From the NCBI GenBank assembly GCA_947683625.1, contig CANTUR010000066.1:1116001-1180000 (forward strand): a DNA stretch of 64,000 nucleotides, read 5' to 3'. Positions 1 to 12,100 of this stretch are shown here, piece after piece; position 1 is the stretch's first letter, and every line of letters begins with the position of its first letter. The position numbers were made by a program, and so were the translations under genes. This DNA is from Mallotus nudiflorus (lineage: Eukaryota; Streptophyta; Magnoliopsida; Malpighiales; Euphorbiaceae). The notes beneath the pieces are model-generated. The model did not search any database. It saw only the letters and a list, made by a program, of their open reading frames with translations, and was not told the origin of the DNA.

Positions 1-1370
1 TTTCTTAGAGTATTTCTTTGGGCCTTCCAACTCTACCATTTTTTAGAGTATTTGAGCCTTGAACTAATTAGTCTCTCGATACTTTCTTTGGGCACTCACG
101 AGAATAGTGTCCCATTTCATTGCACTTGTAACATTATACTCCACTATTCCTAGAGATACCAAAGTGGTTCTTATTGCACACAGTGCACAAAGCAGTAGTA
201 TTTCTTCCAAAATTAGCATTAACTAGCCTAGGTGGTTCCATTGGTTGTCTTATAGACACACCACTTCCCTTATGCCTGTTATTTCTTCATATCCCTAATT
301 ACTCTTTGTCTTACAGACTTCTTATTTCCACTTCTCCTCCAAGGCTATTTAGAACTTCCTTCATAATATTGAGACTTTTCATAACTTGCAGTCTCTAACT
401 CCTTATCCAATCTCTCTTGCTCCATGGCTTTCTTAACCTAACCTCTAAAAAATGTGCCAGCATAAAGGTTTAACTTCCCGCGTAAGGAGATATGAAATCC
501 ATCTTCAAATTTCTCACTTTTCATTTCCCCAGTGGGATAGGCATCCTTAGTATACTTGTACAAGTCCTCAAACTTGTCAGTATATTCCCTAATAGTCATA
601 GCACCTTACACCATATTCACAAAAGATGCTTTCTTCTACTTTCAATATGTTTCAGTCAAGTATTCCGTAATGAATTCCTCTTTAAATACTTGCTAAGTAA
701 AAGTTTCTCAATACAAATTTTTAATTCGAGTTAACCAGTACTCATCCTTATCAAACATTAAGACATATACATTCTTGGCTTTTTCTTCATCTATTAATTA
801 TAATGTAGTAAATGTTTTATCTACTGTCTTGACCCATCTGTCAACTTGAGCAGGGTCTAATATCCCATGAAAATCATATGCCACACATTTCTTAACATGT
901 TCGATAATATCCCCTGATTTCTTATACCTTTCTTTTTCAGCCATCACAAGTGCCATAGTACATTCCAAGTCAGTCGTGTCTATATGCATTATTGGCGATA
1001 CTTGCAGATTTGGCACATTCACCTGCTCTACAGGCAGTTGTGGATGGTAGTTATTATGTGCTCTCCTAGGCACATTCTTAAATATTAATACAGACATTGC
1101 CAGTACCGAACTATCTTATCGGCTACCCGCTCGAGCATTTGATAATTCATCATCATTACCTACTAACACTAATAATAGAGATAATTCTCATTATGATGCT
1201 TGATTCTTAGTTGAATGACTAGCCCATTCTATAAGATTTTTTCTACTGGGTTCGATTCCTCAACCTTGGCCATGACCATGACCTCAGCTGCGACCACGAC
1301 CTCAGACAAGACTATGACCTCAGCCACGACCATGACCTCGACCTCCTATACGACCACCTTAAATCCTTGC
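1..1370 (-). pseudogene. degenerate gag of Ty3 element A
   Basis: In sense direction the frame first gives a Gly/Arg/His-rich stretch (about 1370-1255) built from repeats of a GGTCGTGG-like unit. It then gives an uninterrupted 99-codon stretch (1097-798) containing a gag-like DPAQVDRWVKTVDKTF segment. The frame breaks repeatedly after that. A CCHC zinc knuckle (CX2CX4HX4C, CYKC...GHYSREC) is still readable at 133-92, and it identifies the region as a nucleocapsid-bearing gag. Many in-frame stops show that no full protein is made. The rest of the polyprotein is outside the window. Confidence 0.7.
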
Positions 1371-1492
1371 CATCTATCAATATCTTAAAATTTAAAATCA
1401 AATACTTTAATATTGCTTGTCATCAACCTCAAATTCATAGATAATATCCTTTGAACTAATGTTTCAATGTCTACAAAATCCAGCAACTAAAC

Positions 1493-1504
1493 GCTTTGAA
1501 ACCA
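1493..1504 (-). other. primer binding site of element A (degenerate)
   Basis: The minus strand reads TGGTTTCAAAGC two bases inside the LTR. This differs at two positions from TGGTATCAGAGC, the usual plant retrotransposon site complementary to the 3' end of initiator-Met tRNA. Its place between the LTR end and gag supports the call. Confidence 0.65.
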
Positions 1505-1506
1505 AT

Positions 1507-4500
1507 TGTAACGATAACGTCCCTCCCCTCTAGTGCTACCATATAACATCACATTATCGATGATGGTAGCATTACCTTAACATCAAACCTCATAATGCTA
1601 TTAATAATGATAACTCTAGAATATGTAAATGGCATAATTGTATAAATACATAATAACTAACTCCTATAATTTTTTGTATAAATGATGGTAAGTAGTATTT
1701 GATATCTTAACTTAAAACAAATATATACATGTTAGGTAAGGTGTCTTATCACCTTAGCAGTTAACAACCTTAATACAATACATGAGTAGGGGTTGTATAA
1801 AAATACAAGTAAAAAGAAATACATATAACTACTTTGTTCACTCTCTCTTGATATCACCTCCCTCAGAGCATGCTAAGTGTGCTTCATCCTTTAGCACAAC
1901 ATTAGCCATAACTAAACTCAACCCTATGGGCTCTACCATAACCCTAAAAATAAACTTAGCTTCTATGTCATAATATATGACATACTTCACTACAGTCTCC
2001 ATCTCAGAAACCTTGAAAGTCATGGAGGTCCATTACATCACCATATGATAATCTATAACTATACAACAAATATATATAGCCTAAATTGAAAAATATATAA
2101 GAAAGCGAGTGTGACTAATTTCATAAGGAAATTACCCAATGTGTGACTAAAGAAAAATATCATAAGAATAGTGAACATGGAATAGATCATGAATAAAAAA
2201 AATAATAACAGTAGAGTAATTGCACAAAAAATTGATTCGTAACTTAAAGGATGGTTTGATATATTAAACATCATTTGATCGATTAATAGATGTCAAAATA
2301 TTATTACTGTATTTTCTAAAGGTTTCACATAATTTAATTCTGAGCATCTTTTCACAATATTTGATTCTAAGCATATAAAAATTATGAGCATTAGAGCACA
2401 AATACACATGTCTAGATAAATTTACTATTTACTTAAACATCACTTACTAGACATAACACATTTATAAAAATACTGCATTTTGAAAAGTACAAGTTTATAA
2501 TTAACTCCATCTCAAAGTAAAATAACCATTTAGCTCATTTTCATAGCAAATTAAATAACAACTCTTTCTCATACCAAAATAAAAAAAAATGAAATATAAC
2601 TCCTTCTCAAAGCATGTTAACTTAGGAATTCAATATGCTTACTTGTTAACCAAATAAATTCGCCCTAAAGGCATAATGAATTTATGCACTTAACTAAACA
2701 TAACAGCTTGATTAAATTAATTTATTATCAAGGACTATATTTAGTTTTGAGAAATTCAATTCGGAAAAATTTTAAGGAACTTAAACTTCACATTAAAAAT
2801 TAACAAGTTAATGCCCAAAGATGATTTCAAGACTTCCATTTATTCAGCTCTTACACGAGCGATTTATGGAAATAAGCTTATGCTAACAATAGCTAGAAAT
2901 AAATCAATTATCCTTAAGTTGAAATTAGTTAGAACTATGTAACATATCCTCAATTCACACAGTTCACAATTTGTCAAATATTCTGTTTAACGGCATAAAA
3001 AGGACTTCCCAAAGAGAATCAATAATGCTAGTTAAATCAATGCACCCTTTATATATATCTATAAATATGGACCCTTTAATCATTTATCCGAATAGCATTT
3101 TTGCACTTTTAATACTTAAAAATTCTGCAACAATGCATGTTTTAATCTTTTAATTCCTTGTTTTGTTCTAAGGCACTACAATTAATTTGATTAAGCAGCA
3201 AATTCTTCACTTTTAGTAATTAAAATTCTACAATTGAACATATAGAATTCTGCTATTGAACACACATAGAATTGTGCACTTTAACAAAAAGAATTTTGCA
3301 CTTTTACACACAGAATTTTGCAGCAAAAAATAGCACATTGTTTTTCTTAGTTTCTTATTTACTTCAATACATTTTTAGGCAAGATTTAAAAATTGCATTC
3401 TCTTATTTTTCATAGTAAAATCTATAGCATCCTTAACATATGTGACATCAATTTATCTAACAATAAGATTATAAGATTATGGTGATTTAAGAAGGACTAT
3501 TCGAGCATAACTCGAATGGTAACTATGGGACCAAATTCTCAAGACACAACATTTGAATAAATGGATTTTAGGGCTGCTAACAATTCAAAAATGCAGCAAC
3601 AATTCAACTTGATACTGCAATAATTTAATTATTCACAAAATGAGAGAGTTTCCATGATTTAGAATAGATGGTTTAGCATGTTTTCAAGGAAAGTGCTGCA
3701 GCTAAACCCAAAACAAATAATGTGAATTAACAACATAATTTAACCCATTTGACATTCAAATTCAACGAAGCAAAATGGGCAAAAATCAACACTAAACCAA
3801 AGCAATAAAATCAAACTTAACATTTAGACATCACAAGGAAGAACAACAACGAAGCTCAAAATTTAATAGAATCAAAGAATCAAAATTTGTATCAAGGTTC
3901 AGTGAAAAACCACTCATAATCAAAACTAGCTTCCTCTTTATCTCCTTGTTGCTTTAATAGACTCAATTCTAGGGACACAAGTAGCTTCTAATCACCATTC
4001 ACAAAGAATTTCTCAATTCTAGCTCAAACTCAATATTTACATTATATAAATTTCAAGAATTCTATATCTAAATATCCATGCATGTAACTTTATTCTGGTC
4101 TCATCTACAATCTACAATAATCCTTGTAATCATTCAAAGTTTCTTACCTCGGTGTTTCCTTGATCTACTTGCAATTCAACCTAACTTAAAGCTCTTGTTT
4201 TGTTTTTTTTTCTTTTTTTAAAAAAATCTTTGCTAATTTAACTCACTTGATCTTTAACTTCTTAAGTGATTGGAGTTTGGTTTCTTGCTTCTAGAGAAGA
4301 AACAAAGACTTGAGACTCTTTTCCATCAACATGGAAGATGATTTGCCTCCCATTCTTTCATTCTTTCACTTTTTTCTTCTTTTCAATGCAGAGAATAGTT
4401 TTCTTTCTTTTTATTTTTTTTGTAAATGTGGCTAATTGTAAGATGAAACTTACATGCCTCTTGACACCTCATCACTTACTCATAAAAAAAATTCTTTATT

Positions 4501-4781
4501 AAATCCTTATTATTGTTAATCTTAATTTATAAAAGAAACATGTGTCCACTTACATGCAATTCTCTTGACACCTCAATTACTTTTTGCAAATAAACCCTTA
4601 TTTCTTTATTCCTTCTAAATTTTGAGTTTCTTTCAATTGGACCGCTTATCTCAGTTATTTTTCTATAAATTAAGCCTTTCTATTAATAATTCCATTAATT
4701 TGGGATTTAATTAATTTCTTAATTAATTATTTAATAATAATAAATCTTTAATTTAGCATGTCCAAGGAAACGGATGTGACA
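1507..4781 (-). repeat. 5' LTR of element A, about 3.3 kb
   Basis: Terminal TG...CA dinucleotides define the ends. A primer site flanks the inner end, and copia element H coding sequence abuts the outer end. The interior is AT-rich and holds no credible gene. The partner LTR is outside the window, so insertion age cannot be estimated here. Confidence 0.75.
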
Positions 4782-5649
4782 CATACAACAATTGGATGTC
4801 AGCAATGCCCTTTTGAATGGTGATTTAACTAAAGATGTTTATATGGTTCAACCATAAGGATTTGTTGACAAACGGTATCTGAATTATGTTTATAAGCTAC
4901 AGAAGTCTCTCTATGGCCTAAAAGAGGTGCCTCGTGCTTGGTTTCATAAACTAAGTAATTTTTTATTTTCCATTGGGTTCTTGTGGTTCTAATATGGATT
5001 CATTACTATTTATTTATTATCATGATCAATTCACATGCTTTTTATTGGTCTATGTTGATGATATTCTAATTGTAAGCAATGATTCACAACTTGTTACCAA
5101 TTTGATTACACAATTGTCTTTTGCCTTTTCACTTCGAGACTTTGTCAATATTCATTATTTTCTTGGCATTTAAGTAGCTTCCTAGAAAATGGCCTGCTCT
5201 TATACCTATCTTCTTACATTGCTGAAATTCTTCAATTAGCAAGAATGTCAAATTGCAAGCTGAGCTCCACTCCTACTATTGTTGGTTCACTATTAAAAAA
5301 GGAAGGCACACTTTTGTCTGCTGACACTGCCTTGTTCTATAGAAAAATTTATAGCAGTCTTCAGTATTTAACACTCACCATACTGGATCTTTCTTTTTTA
5401 ATAAATCATCTTTACTAATATATGCATCATCCTATGCTTAAGCATAATTTTCAAGCCATAAAAAAGTCTTATGGTTTCTTCAAGGGATAATGCATGATGG
5501 TTTACTCATCACACAAAGCTCTCCTTCTCATTTGGTTGCATTTTTAGACTCTAACTGGGTTGGTTGCCCTGATGACCATAAGTCTACTTAAGCACCGAAT
5601 CAGAATTCAAGGCAGTAGCTAATGTTAGCATCCAATTAAAAGGGTTGAC
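4782..5649 (+). pseudogene. Ty1/copia element H, reverse transcriptase to RNase H (left part)
   Basis: Frames that shift read as copia pol. The segment opens with QLDVSNALLNGDL and VYMVQP of the reverse transcriptase, followed by SLYGLKEVPRAWFHKL. The catalytic YVDD is intact at 5051-5062, then HYFLGI. The start of RNase H follows, DSNWVGCPDD to ESEFKAVANVSIQLKGLT at the right end. There is a stop after VQP, a frameshift near 4985 and several more stops, so it is dead. The left end is cut by element A and the right end by solo LTR B. The same gene resumes at 20130. Confidence 0.88.
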
Positions 5650-5921
5650 TGTCATGACCCAAACCCAGGGGCACGTGACCGGCATTAGGGAATGGAAAAG
5701 CATAAAGCTACCGAATCTCGTAGTAAGCCTTAAAAGAAAAATGTGAAATATTTAAACTTTGAAACCTTACAATAAATAGTTAAATCATAATGCACATAAT
5801 CAAACTGATTTTTCTCAATATAATTTAAACCATAATTTCATAGTACATAAAATAAATAAACATTAGTTATACAAATAATATCTCAGTATATAAATTATAA
5901 ATACATGATATCCTAAATAAA
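5650..5921 (-). repeat. solo LTR B, left fragment
   Basis: These 272 bp begin TGTCATGACC on the plus strand and resemble the end of element C's LTR: near-identical CCGGC/CCGGT blocks and a conserved terminal GGGTCATGACA in sense. The fragment continues at 17295 after element C. Joined, the two parts give about 3.1 kb with TG...CA ends, close to a full LTR, with no internal domain, so B is a solo LTR. Candidate target duplicates are ttgac (5645-5649) and ctaac (20130-20134), matching at 3 of 5 positions, as expected for an old insertion. Confidence 0.78.
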
Positions 5922-6621
5922 TGTCACGACCCAAAACAGGGGCCATGACCGGCGCTAGGGAACGGGAATTCTTTCGAATCCGGAACCCATAGCAAGCCTA
6001 AAAATAAAATAAAGCATGCCATAATAACAGTAACAGTATAATATGCAGCGGAAAATAAAATCATAATATCATAATATCATTTTTATTCACTGGATTTAAT
6101 TCAAAACTCATCTCATAAATATATAATCTTTAATACAAATCCAGTTTCAATATAATACATCTCTTTAAAATAAAATACATGAAATCCAACACTTTAATTC
6201 ACAACTACTGCAGTGTCTAGATAAAATAAATAAGATTCAAGTAGACAGTTTACATAAAGAAGCCGGGGCGGAAGAAATCCGGTGTATCGACCTGCTACTG
6301 AGGTCTGAGGAAGTTGACTCTCCTGAAAAATAGTCAACGGAGGGGAGTCAGACCTCACTGAGTGAATTACTATAATATATATACATACACACTAAGTGAT
6401 AATGCATACAATCAACAGTATATATAATATGTATATATACAGGCAATTACACACAGATGCAATAAAATCATTTTTTATATATTTATCTGAAAATCATCTT
6501 TTATGAAGGATTACATAGAACCCTAGAATATCGCAACCTCAGAAAATAGTGTTAAACAACACTCTGGCCATACAGGCTCACTTATTCCAATATATCCACT
6601 TAATCCATTTGGACAGTAGAC

Positions 6622-6729
6622 TGGCCCCGAGACACTAAGTCAACCGAGCTCCAGCAGTCTAACTGCCAGTGTGATTGGCCCCGAGACACTTGGTCAACCG
6701 AGTTCCAGCAATCACACCCAAATCACATC
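6622..6729 (-). repeat. 54-bp tandem subrepeat inside LTR C (two copies)
   Basis: TGGCCCCGAGACACT recurs at 6622 and 6676, followed in both units by a GTCAACCGAG block. The same pair is present in the other LTR near 14802-14909. Comparable but diverged subrepeats occur in LTRs B and F. Confidence 0.85.
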
Positions 6730-8845
6730 TCACACATAACAATAATCATAATCAAATCAATATCCACAAATAAGTTAGTAATATAGCCTAAAGCTATATG
6801 CGTACCGGTACGTACTCGGTCCTAGTGCTGCCCACTAGGTAGCACGTTCTATTGATATCCTTCATCATTAAATATAAAACATTCATTCACAATTAATGAT
6901 GCATGAATTTAAATAAAACAACAATATAAACCATATATATACCGGAAATATACCAAACATAAACCAGGTATATTTCGAGTATATATATATATCAAATAAA
7001 TCTAATCAAATCATAAATTAAATTGAAAATATATTTAAAAACATTTTAAATATATTTTATTAATAAAACATGTATATAGTTTATTATATACCAAAAATAA
7101 ACCAAAAATATACTTAAATACAAATCACATTATTTATGCATTTTAATCAAAATAAAACATATATTTCTAAATTATGCATCCTAAGCATATATATATAGTA
7201 TAGTAACTCACCTAATGCGCTCCACGAGACAGGTCCGACGGGCCTGGTCCACTAGCCCTCGGTCTCGGCGCAACTAAACAAGAAATAAATAATCGATATC
7301 AGAGTAAACCTAATAGAAATCCTAGAATTCAATCTAGAGTATTAAAATACGAAAATAGAATTAGGGTTCGACTGGACATCACGTTTTACGAGAATTCTAC
7401 CGAAAATCCGGCAGAACCTCCCCTGTAAAACGGACATCTCTCTACTCAAAAGAGTAGAGCCGACCCTGTAAAGAAACACACTTCGAAATACAAGCTCAAC
7501 ACAATCAAAATCCCACGGTCGGACTCCAAACTATAGTCCACCGACCGGGGTCCACAAACACAGAATGATTCCAGATATACCAAAAATATCCTTAAATCAC
7601 AGAAATACATTTTATAAATAAAAATTACATAATTGACCTTGAAACACTATAAAAACCGATTAAAACTCATTTTATTAGAAAAACCGTATATTATATATAT
7701 AATTGAAAATAATTTACGAAAAATAGTTTTAATTAGTTAAAAATACCAAATATTTTGTAGAAATCATTTTTATACCTTAAATAAATATTAAAACCAATTA
7801 AATTACATTTTTAGACAATTTAGGGTAAAATTACCAAAATACCCCTATATATATAAATATACTTAATATACTTCAAAAATTCACCAAAAATCATACAATT
7901 ATCCAAAATTAATTTTCTCAACATATTTATCAATAATATTAATAATTAAACTCAATTAACCAATTAAATTCAAATAAAAACACATTTAACCTAATTTTTC
8001 CAAAATTCCATAAACTCAATTAATTCAAAATAAATACTTAGAAATTCATAAAAATTCCAAATAAATTCCTATAATTCATTTCAACACCTAATTTAACCAT
8101 AAACTCAAATTTCATAATTTAAATAATTAATTTCCGAAAATTAGAAAATAATATTAAAATATTCAAAAATACCCAAAAATCCAAACAACCTCCAAAAATT
8201 CTACAAAAATTCATACATGAAGATTAAGCTACTAGGAACAACATTTGTGAAGGAAGTTTCCATGAATCAATCAATTCGAAGCTCAAAAAAATCAAAAACC
8301 CTAATAGGCCGAAATTGACGAATCGAAAACTAAGCAATTCTAGACCATTTTAGCTCAAACCAAAGCTAGAATCACACTCACCGGAGCTCAAGGAGAAGAA
8401 AGAGACTGACGGTGTCGAAAATGGTGGCCGGAATCGGAAGTTATGAAGAAATGGAGCTTCGACCGGAAATGGAGGAGAAAGGGCTTGCCGACGCCGGGGA
8501 AGGGAGCTGGGGGCGGCGGAGTGGCTGGCTGAGGAAGGTGGAGCTCCTGGTGGCACACCGACGGTCGAAAATCGGAAGTTGCAGCGGTGAGGAGTGAGGT
8601 GGGTGGTCGGGCGCGGGAGAGAAGGGAAGAAGAAGAAGAAAAAGAAAAAGAAAGAAAAAGGAAAGAAAAAGAAAAAGAAAAAGAAAGAAAAAGGAAAAGA
8701 AAAAAAAAGAAAAAAATAAAATAAATTAAAATAATTAAATATTAATAAATAAATAATAATAAATTTTAATAATTTAATAATAAATAAAATAATTAAATAA
8801 TAATAAATAAATAATAAAATATTAGGGTAATAATAAACCCTAATT

Positions 8846-8858
8846 AAATATATATACA
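8846..8858 (-). promoter_or_regulatory. candidate TATA box of LTR C
   Basis: The minus strand reads TATATATTTAATTAG about 280 bp inside the sense start of the LTR, upstream of the GC-rich block. The transcribed copy at about 17003-17015 reads TATATTTATTTAATTAG. This is position and composition only; the AT-rich context offers many chance matches. Confidence 0.25.
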
Positions 8859-9139
8859 CACACAGGCTTTATTTAATAATTTAAAAATATGTATGAGTTC
8901 ATGCAAGTCCGTAAATACATTTAAAATAATTAATAATACATTGTTTATGTGAAAATTTCCCCGAAAATGCAAGTCCCGGGAAAATTTTACGTAAAATACT
9001 GAAAATAATAGACAGTAATTAAAATAGGTTTAAAATACATATCAACTCATAAAAATATCGTAATGCATATACAAAAATTATTGACACTGTATATCCCGGT
9101 ACAGTGTAAAAATATTTTAAAAACACGGGATATTACAGT

Positions 9140-9150
9140 CTTCCCCCCTT
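9140..9150 (-). other. polypurine tract of element C
   Basis: The minus strand reads AAGGGGGGAAG three bases before the 3' LTR. This is the expected place for the plus-strand primer of reverse transcription, and it fixes the element's orientation. Confidence 0.92.
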
Positions 9151-9184
9151 ACAGGAATTCGTCCCCGAATTCCAAAAGATAAGA

Positions 9185-12100
9185 TCAAGAAGGAAAGAGA
9201 TACGGGTAAGAAGCTCGCATCTCAGCTTCAGTCTCCCACGTATGCTCTTCAACTCTGTCGCTACGCCATAGAACCTTGACCATCGGAATCTGCTTCGATC
9301 GCAACTGTCGAACTTGAAAATCAACGATCGCCACAGGTTCTTCCACAAACGTCAAATCTTCAGTCACTTCCACACTGTCAGGTTGCAACACGTGTGAAGG
9401 ATCTGAGATATACTTCCTCAACATCGAGATATGAAATACTGGATGCACCTGTGACATACTCGGAGGCAAATCCAACCGATATGCAACAGTGCCAACTCTC
9501 TCCAGAATCTCAAACGGTCCAATGTATCTTGGTGCTAACTTACCCTTCCTGCCAAATCTCATCACACCCTTCATCGGAGATACTTTCAGAAAAATGAAAT
9601 CTCCAACCTGAAACTCCACATCTCTGCGCCTAGGATCCGTATAACTCTTCTGTCTGCTAACTACAGTCTCTAATCTGCGCTTGATCACGGCGACTTTCTC
9701 TGCAGCATCCTGAACCATCTCTGGTCCAGTCAAAGCTCTCTCACCAATCTCATCCCAACTCAATGGGGATCTACACTTCCTTCCATACAACGCCTCATAT
9801 GGTGCCATGCCAATACTGCTATGGTAGCTGTTATTATATGCAAACTCAACAAGCGACAAATGATCATCCCAGCTACCTCCCAAATCCAAGACACACATCC
9901 TCAACATATCTTCCAGTGTCTGGATCATCCTCTCAGACTGACCATCTGTCTGAGGATGAAAAGCAGTACTAAAATCCAACCTAGTGCCCATCGCTTCCTG
10001 CAACTTCTGCCAAAAACGAGAAGTAAACACTGAACCTCTATCTGACACAATGGACACAGGTACACCATGAAGGCACACAATATGCTTCACGTACAACTTC
10101 GCCAATCTAGCAACTGAATATGTGGCTTTCACAGGCAAGAAATGTGCAGACTTCATCAACCTGTCTACGATCACCCAGATGGAATCGTATCCATCCTTCG
10201 AACGAGGTAAACCTACCACAAAATCCATAGCTATCCTTTCCCATTTCCACTCGGGAATAGGAAGAGGCTGAAGCTTCCCAGAAGGCTTCTGATGTTCGGC
10301 TTTCATTTGCTGACACGTCAAGCACTTAGCAACATAATCAGCAACATCCTTCCTCAATCCATCCCACCAGTATAGATCTCTGATACTGTGGTACATCTTA
10401 GTAACACCTGGATGAACGCTGTAGGCTGTAGAATGTGCTTCCTCTAAGATCTCTTCTCTCAAATCATCCACATCAGGAACACACAATCTACCACTGATCC
10501 ACAACACACCATCATCATCGAGTGTGAAATCAGTGAACTTCCCTGCTCTGACATTCTCTGCAAGCTCTTCCAGAATAGGATCTCGGCTCTGAGCTGCTTT
10601 AATCCTATCCCTCAGTACAGATCGTACTTTAAACTGAGCTAACAGTCCACCCGATCTACTGATCTTCATCATCAGACCTTGATCCACCATCAGATGCAAC
10701 TCTTGGATCAATCAACACTGATGTGAGCAAGACTACCTGAGGACTTCCTACTCAAGGCATCTGCTACCACATTAGCTTTACCCGGATGGTAAAGAATCTC
10801 ACAATCATAATCCTTCAACAGTTCCAACCATCTTCTCTGCCTCAAATTCAGATCTCTCTGCTGGAAAATGTACTTAAGGCTCTTGTGATCAGTAAATATC
10901 TCACAAGTCACCCCGTACAGATAATGTCTCCAAATCTTCAAAGCAAAGATCACTGCAGCCATCTCAAGATCATGTGTAGGATAGTTCTGCTCATGCTTCT
11001 TCAACTGCCTCGAAGCATAGGCTATCACCCTTCCATTCTACATCAACACACAACCAAGACCAATTCTAGAGGCATCACAGTAAACTGTGAACTTATCCAC
11101 ACTATTAGGCAAAGTTAATACTGGCGCTGTGGTCAACTTCTCCTTCAACAACTGAAAACTATTCTCATAAGCTTCTGACCACTCAAATCTAACGTTCTTC
11201 TGAGTCAAGCGAGTTATAGGGGCTGCTATCCTGGAAAAATCCTGCACAAACCGCCTATAATACCCGGCTAAACCCAGAAAACTCTAAATCTCCGTAACAG
11301 AAGTAGGTCTAGGCCACTCAGATACTGCCTTAACCTTCTATGGATCAACCTGAATACCTTCTTTAGACACTACGTGTCCAAGAAAAGAAACACTCTCCAT
11401 CCAGAAATCACACTTCGAGAATTTAGCATAAAGCTGATGATCTCTCAGTGTCTGTAGTACAATCCTCAAATGATATACGTGCTCTTCCATACTCCTCGAA
11501 TATACCAGTATATCATCAATGAAGACTACAATAAACTGATCCACATACGGTCGGAATACTCTGTTCATCAGGTCCATAAAAGCTGCTGGTGCATTAGTCA
11601 AATCAAAAGACATCACCAGAAACTCATAATGACCATATCGAGTGCGGAACGCTGTCTTAGGAATATCAGATTCACTGATCCGCAGCTGATGATAACCTGA
11701 CCTCAAGTCAACCTTAGAAAAGAACTGTGCACCCTGTAGCTGATCAAACAAATCATCTATCCTCGGGAGAGGATACTTATTCTTCACTGTCACCTTATTC
11801 AGCTCTCTGTAGTCAATGCACAGTCTCAGGGTACCATCCTTCTTCTTCACAAACAGGACTGGTGCACCCCAAGGGGAAACACTAGGTCTAATGAAACCCT
11901 TATCCAATAACTCTCTCAACTCTGTAGGAGCCATACGATAAGGTGGCATAGATATAGGAGTAGTACCTGGTACCACATCTATACAGAACTCAATCTCTCT
12001 GTGAGGTGGTAAACCTGGCAACTCCTCGGGAAAAACATCAGGAAACTCACAAGCAACAGGAACATCTGTGAGTGACAACTTCTCCACTGACGTATCCTTA

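Larger units (their letters stand above)
1..4781 (-). mobile_element. Ty3/gypsy LTR retrotransposon A, 5' part, cut by left window edge
   Basis: The element reads on the minus strand: a 3.3-kb 5' LTR (1507-4781), a degenerate initiator-Met primer site (1493-1504), then a broken gag (1370 down to 1). Its pol and 3' LTR must lie left of the window. The LTR ends are TG...CA: the sense strand begins TGTCACATCC at 4781 and ends GTTACA at 1507. It interrupts copia element H inside the reverse transcriptase, since copia coding sequence resumes exactly at 4782. The expected 5-bp target duplicate is catac (4782-4786), with its partner outside the window. The lineage within Ty3 was not determined. Confidence 0.8.
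5922..9137 (-). repeat. 3' LTR of element C (3216 bp)
   Basis: The sense strand begins TGTAATATCC at 9137 and ends GTCGTGACA at 5922. It is near-identical to 14102-17294. It carries a GC-rich block (about 8380-8640) in otherwise AT-rich DNA, a purine-rich simple stretch (8629-8720) and a two-copy 54-bp subrepeat. Short open frames in the GC-rich block are the same in both LTRs and need no protein to explain them. Confidence 0.95.

Noticed and set aside
1240..1260. GGTTCGATTCC, a tRNA T-arm-like string
   Set aside because: No A-box, anticodon arm or acceptor pairing around it; it lies in the gag region of element A.
8350..8859. 169-codon minus-strand ORF and the overlapping plus-strand 61-codon ORF in LTR C, repeated at 16530-16777
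   Set aside because: They lie inside LTRs, overlap each other on opposite strands, run into a purine/pyrimidine simple repeat and differ between the two LTRs by several changes. Better explained as GC-rich leader sequence.
9394..11700. Several plus-strand ORFs of 67-110 codons across gag-pol of element C
   Set aside because: Antisense shadows of a protein-coding strand with retained codon structure.
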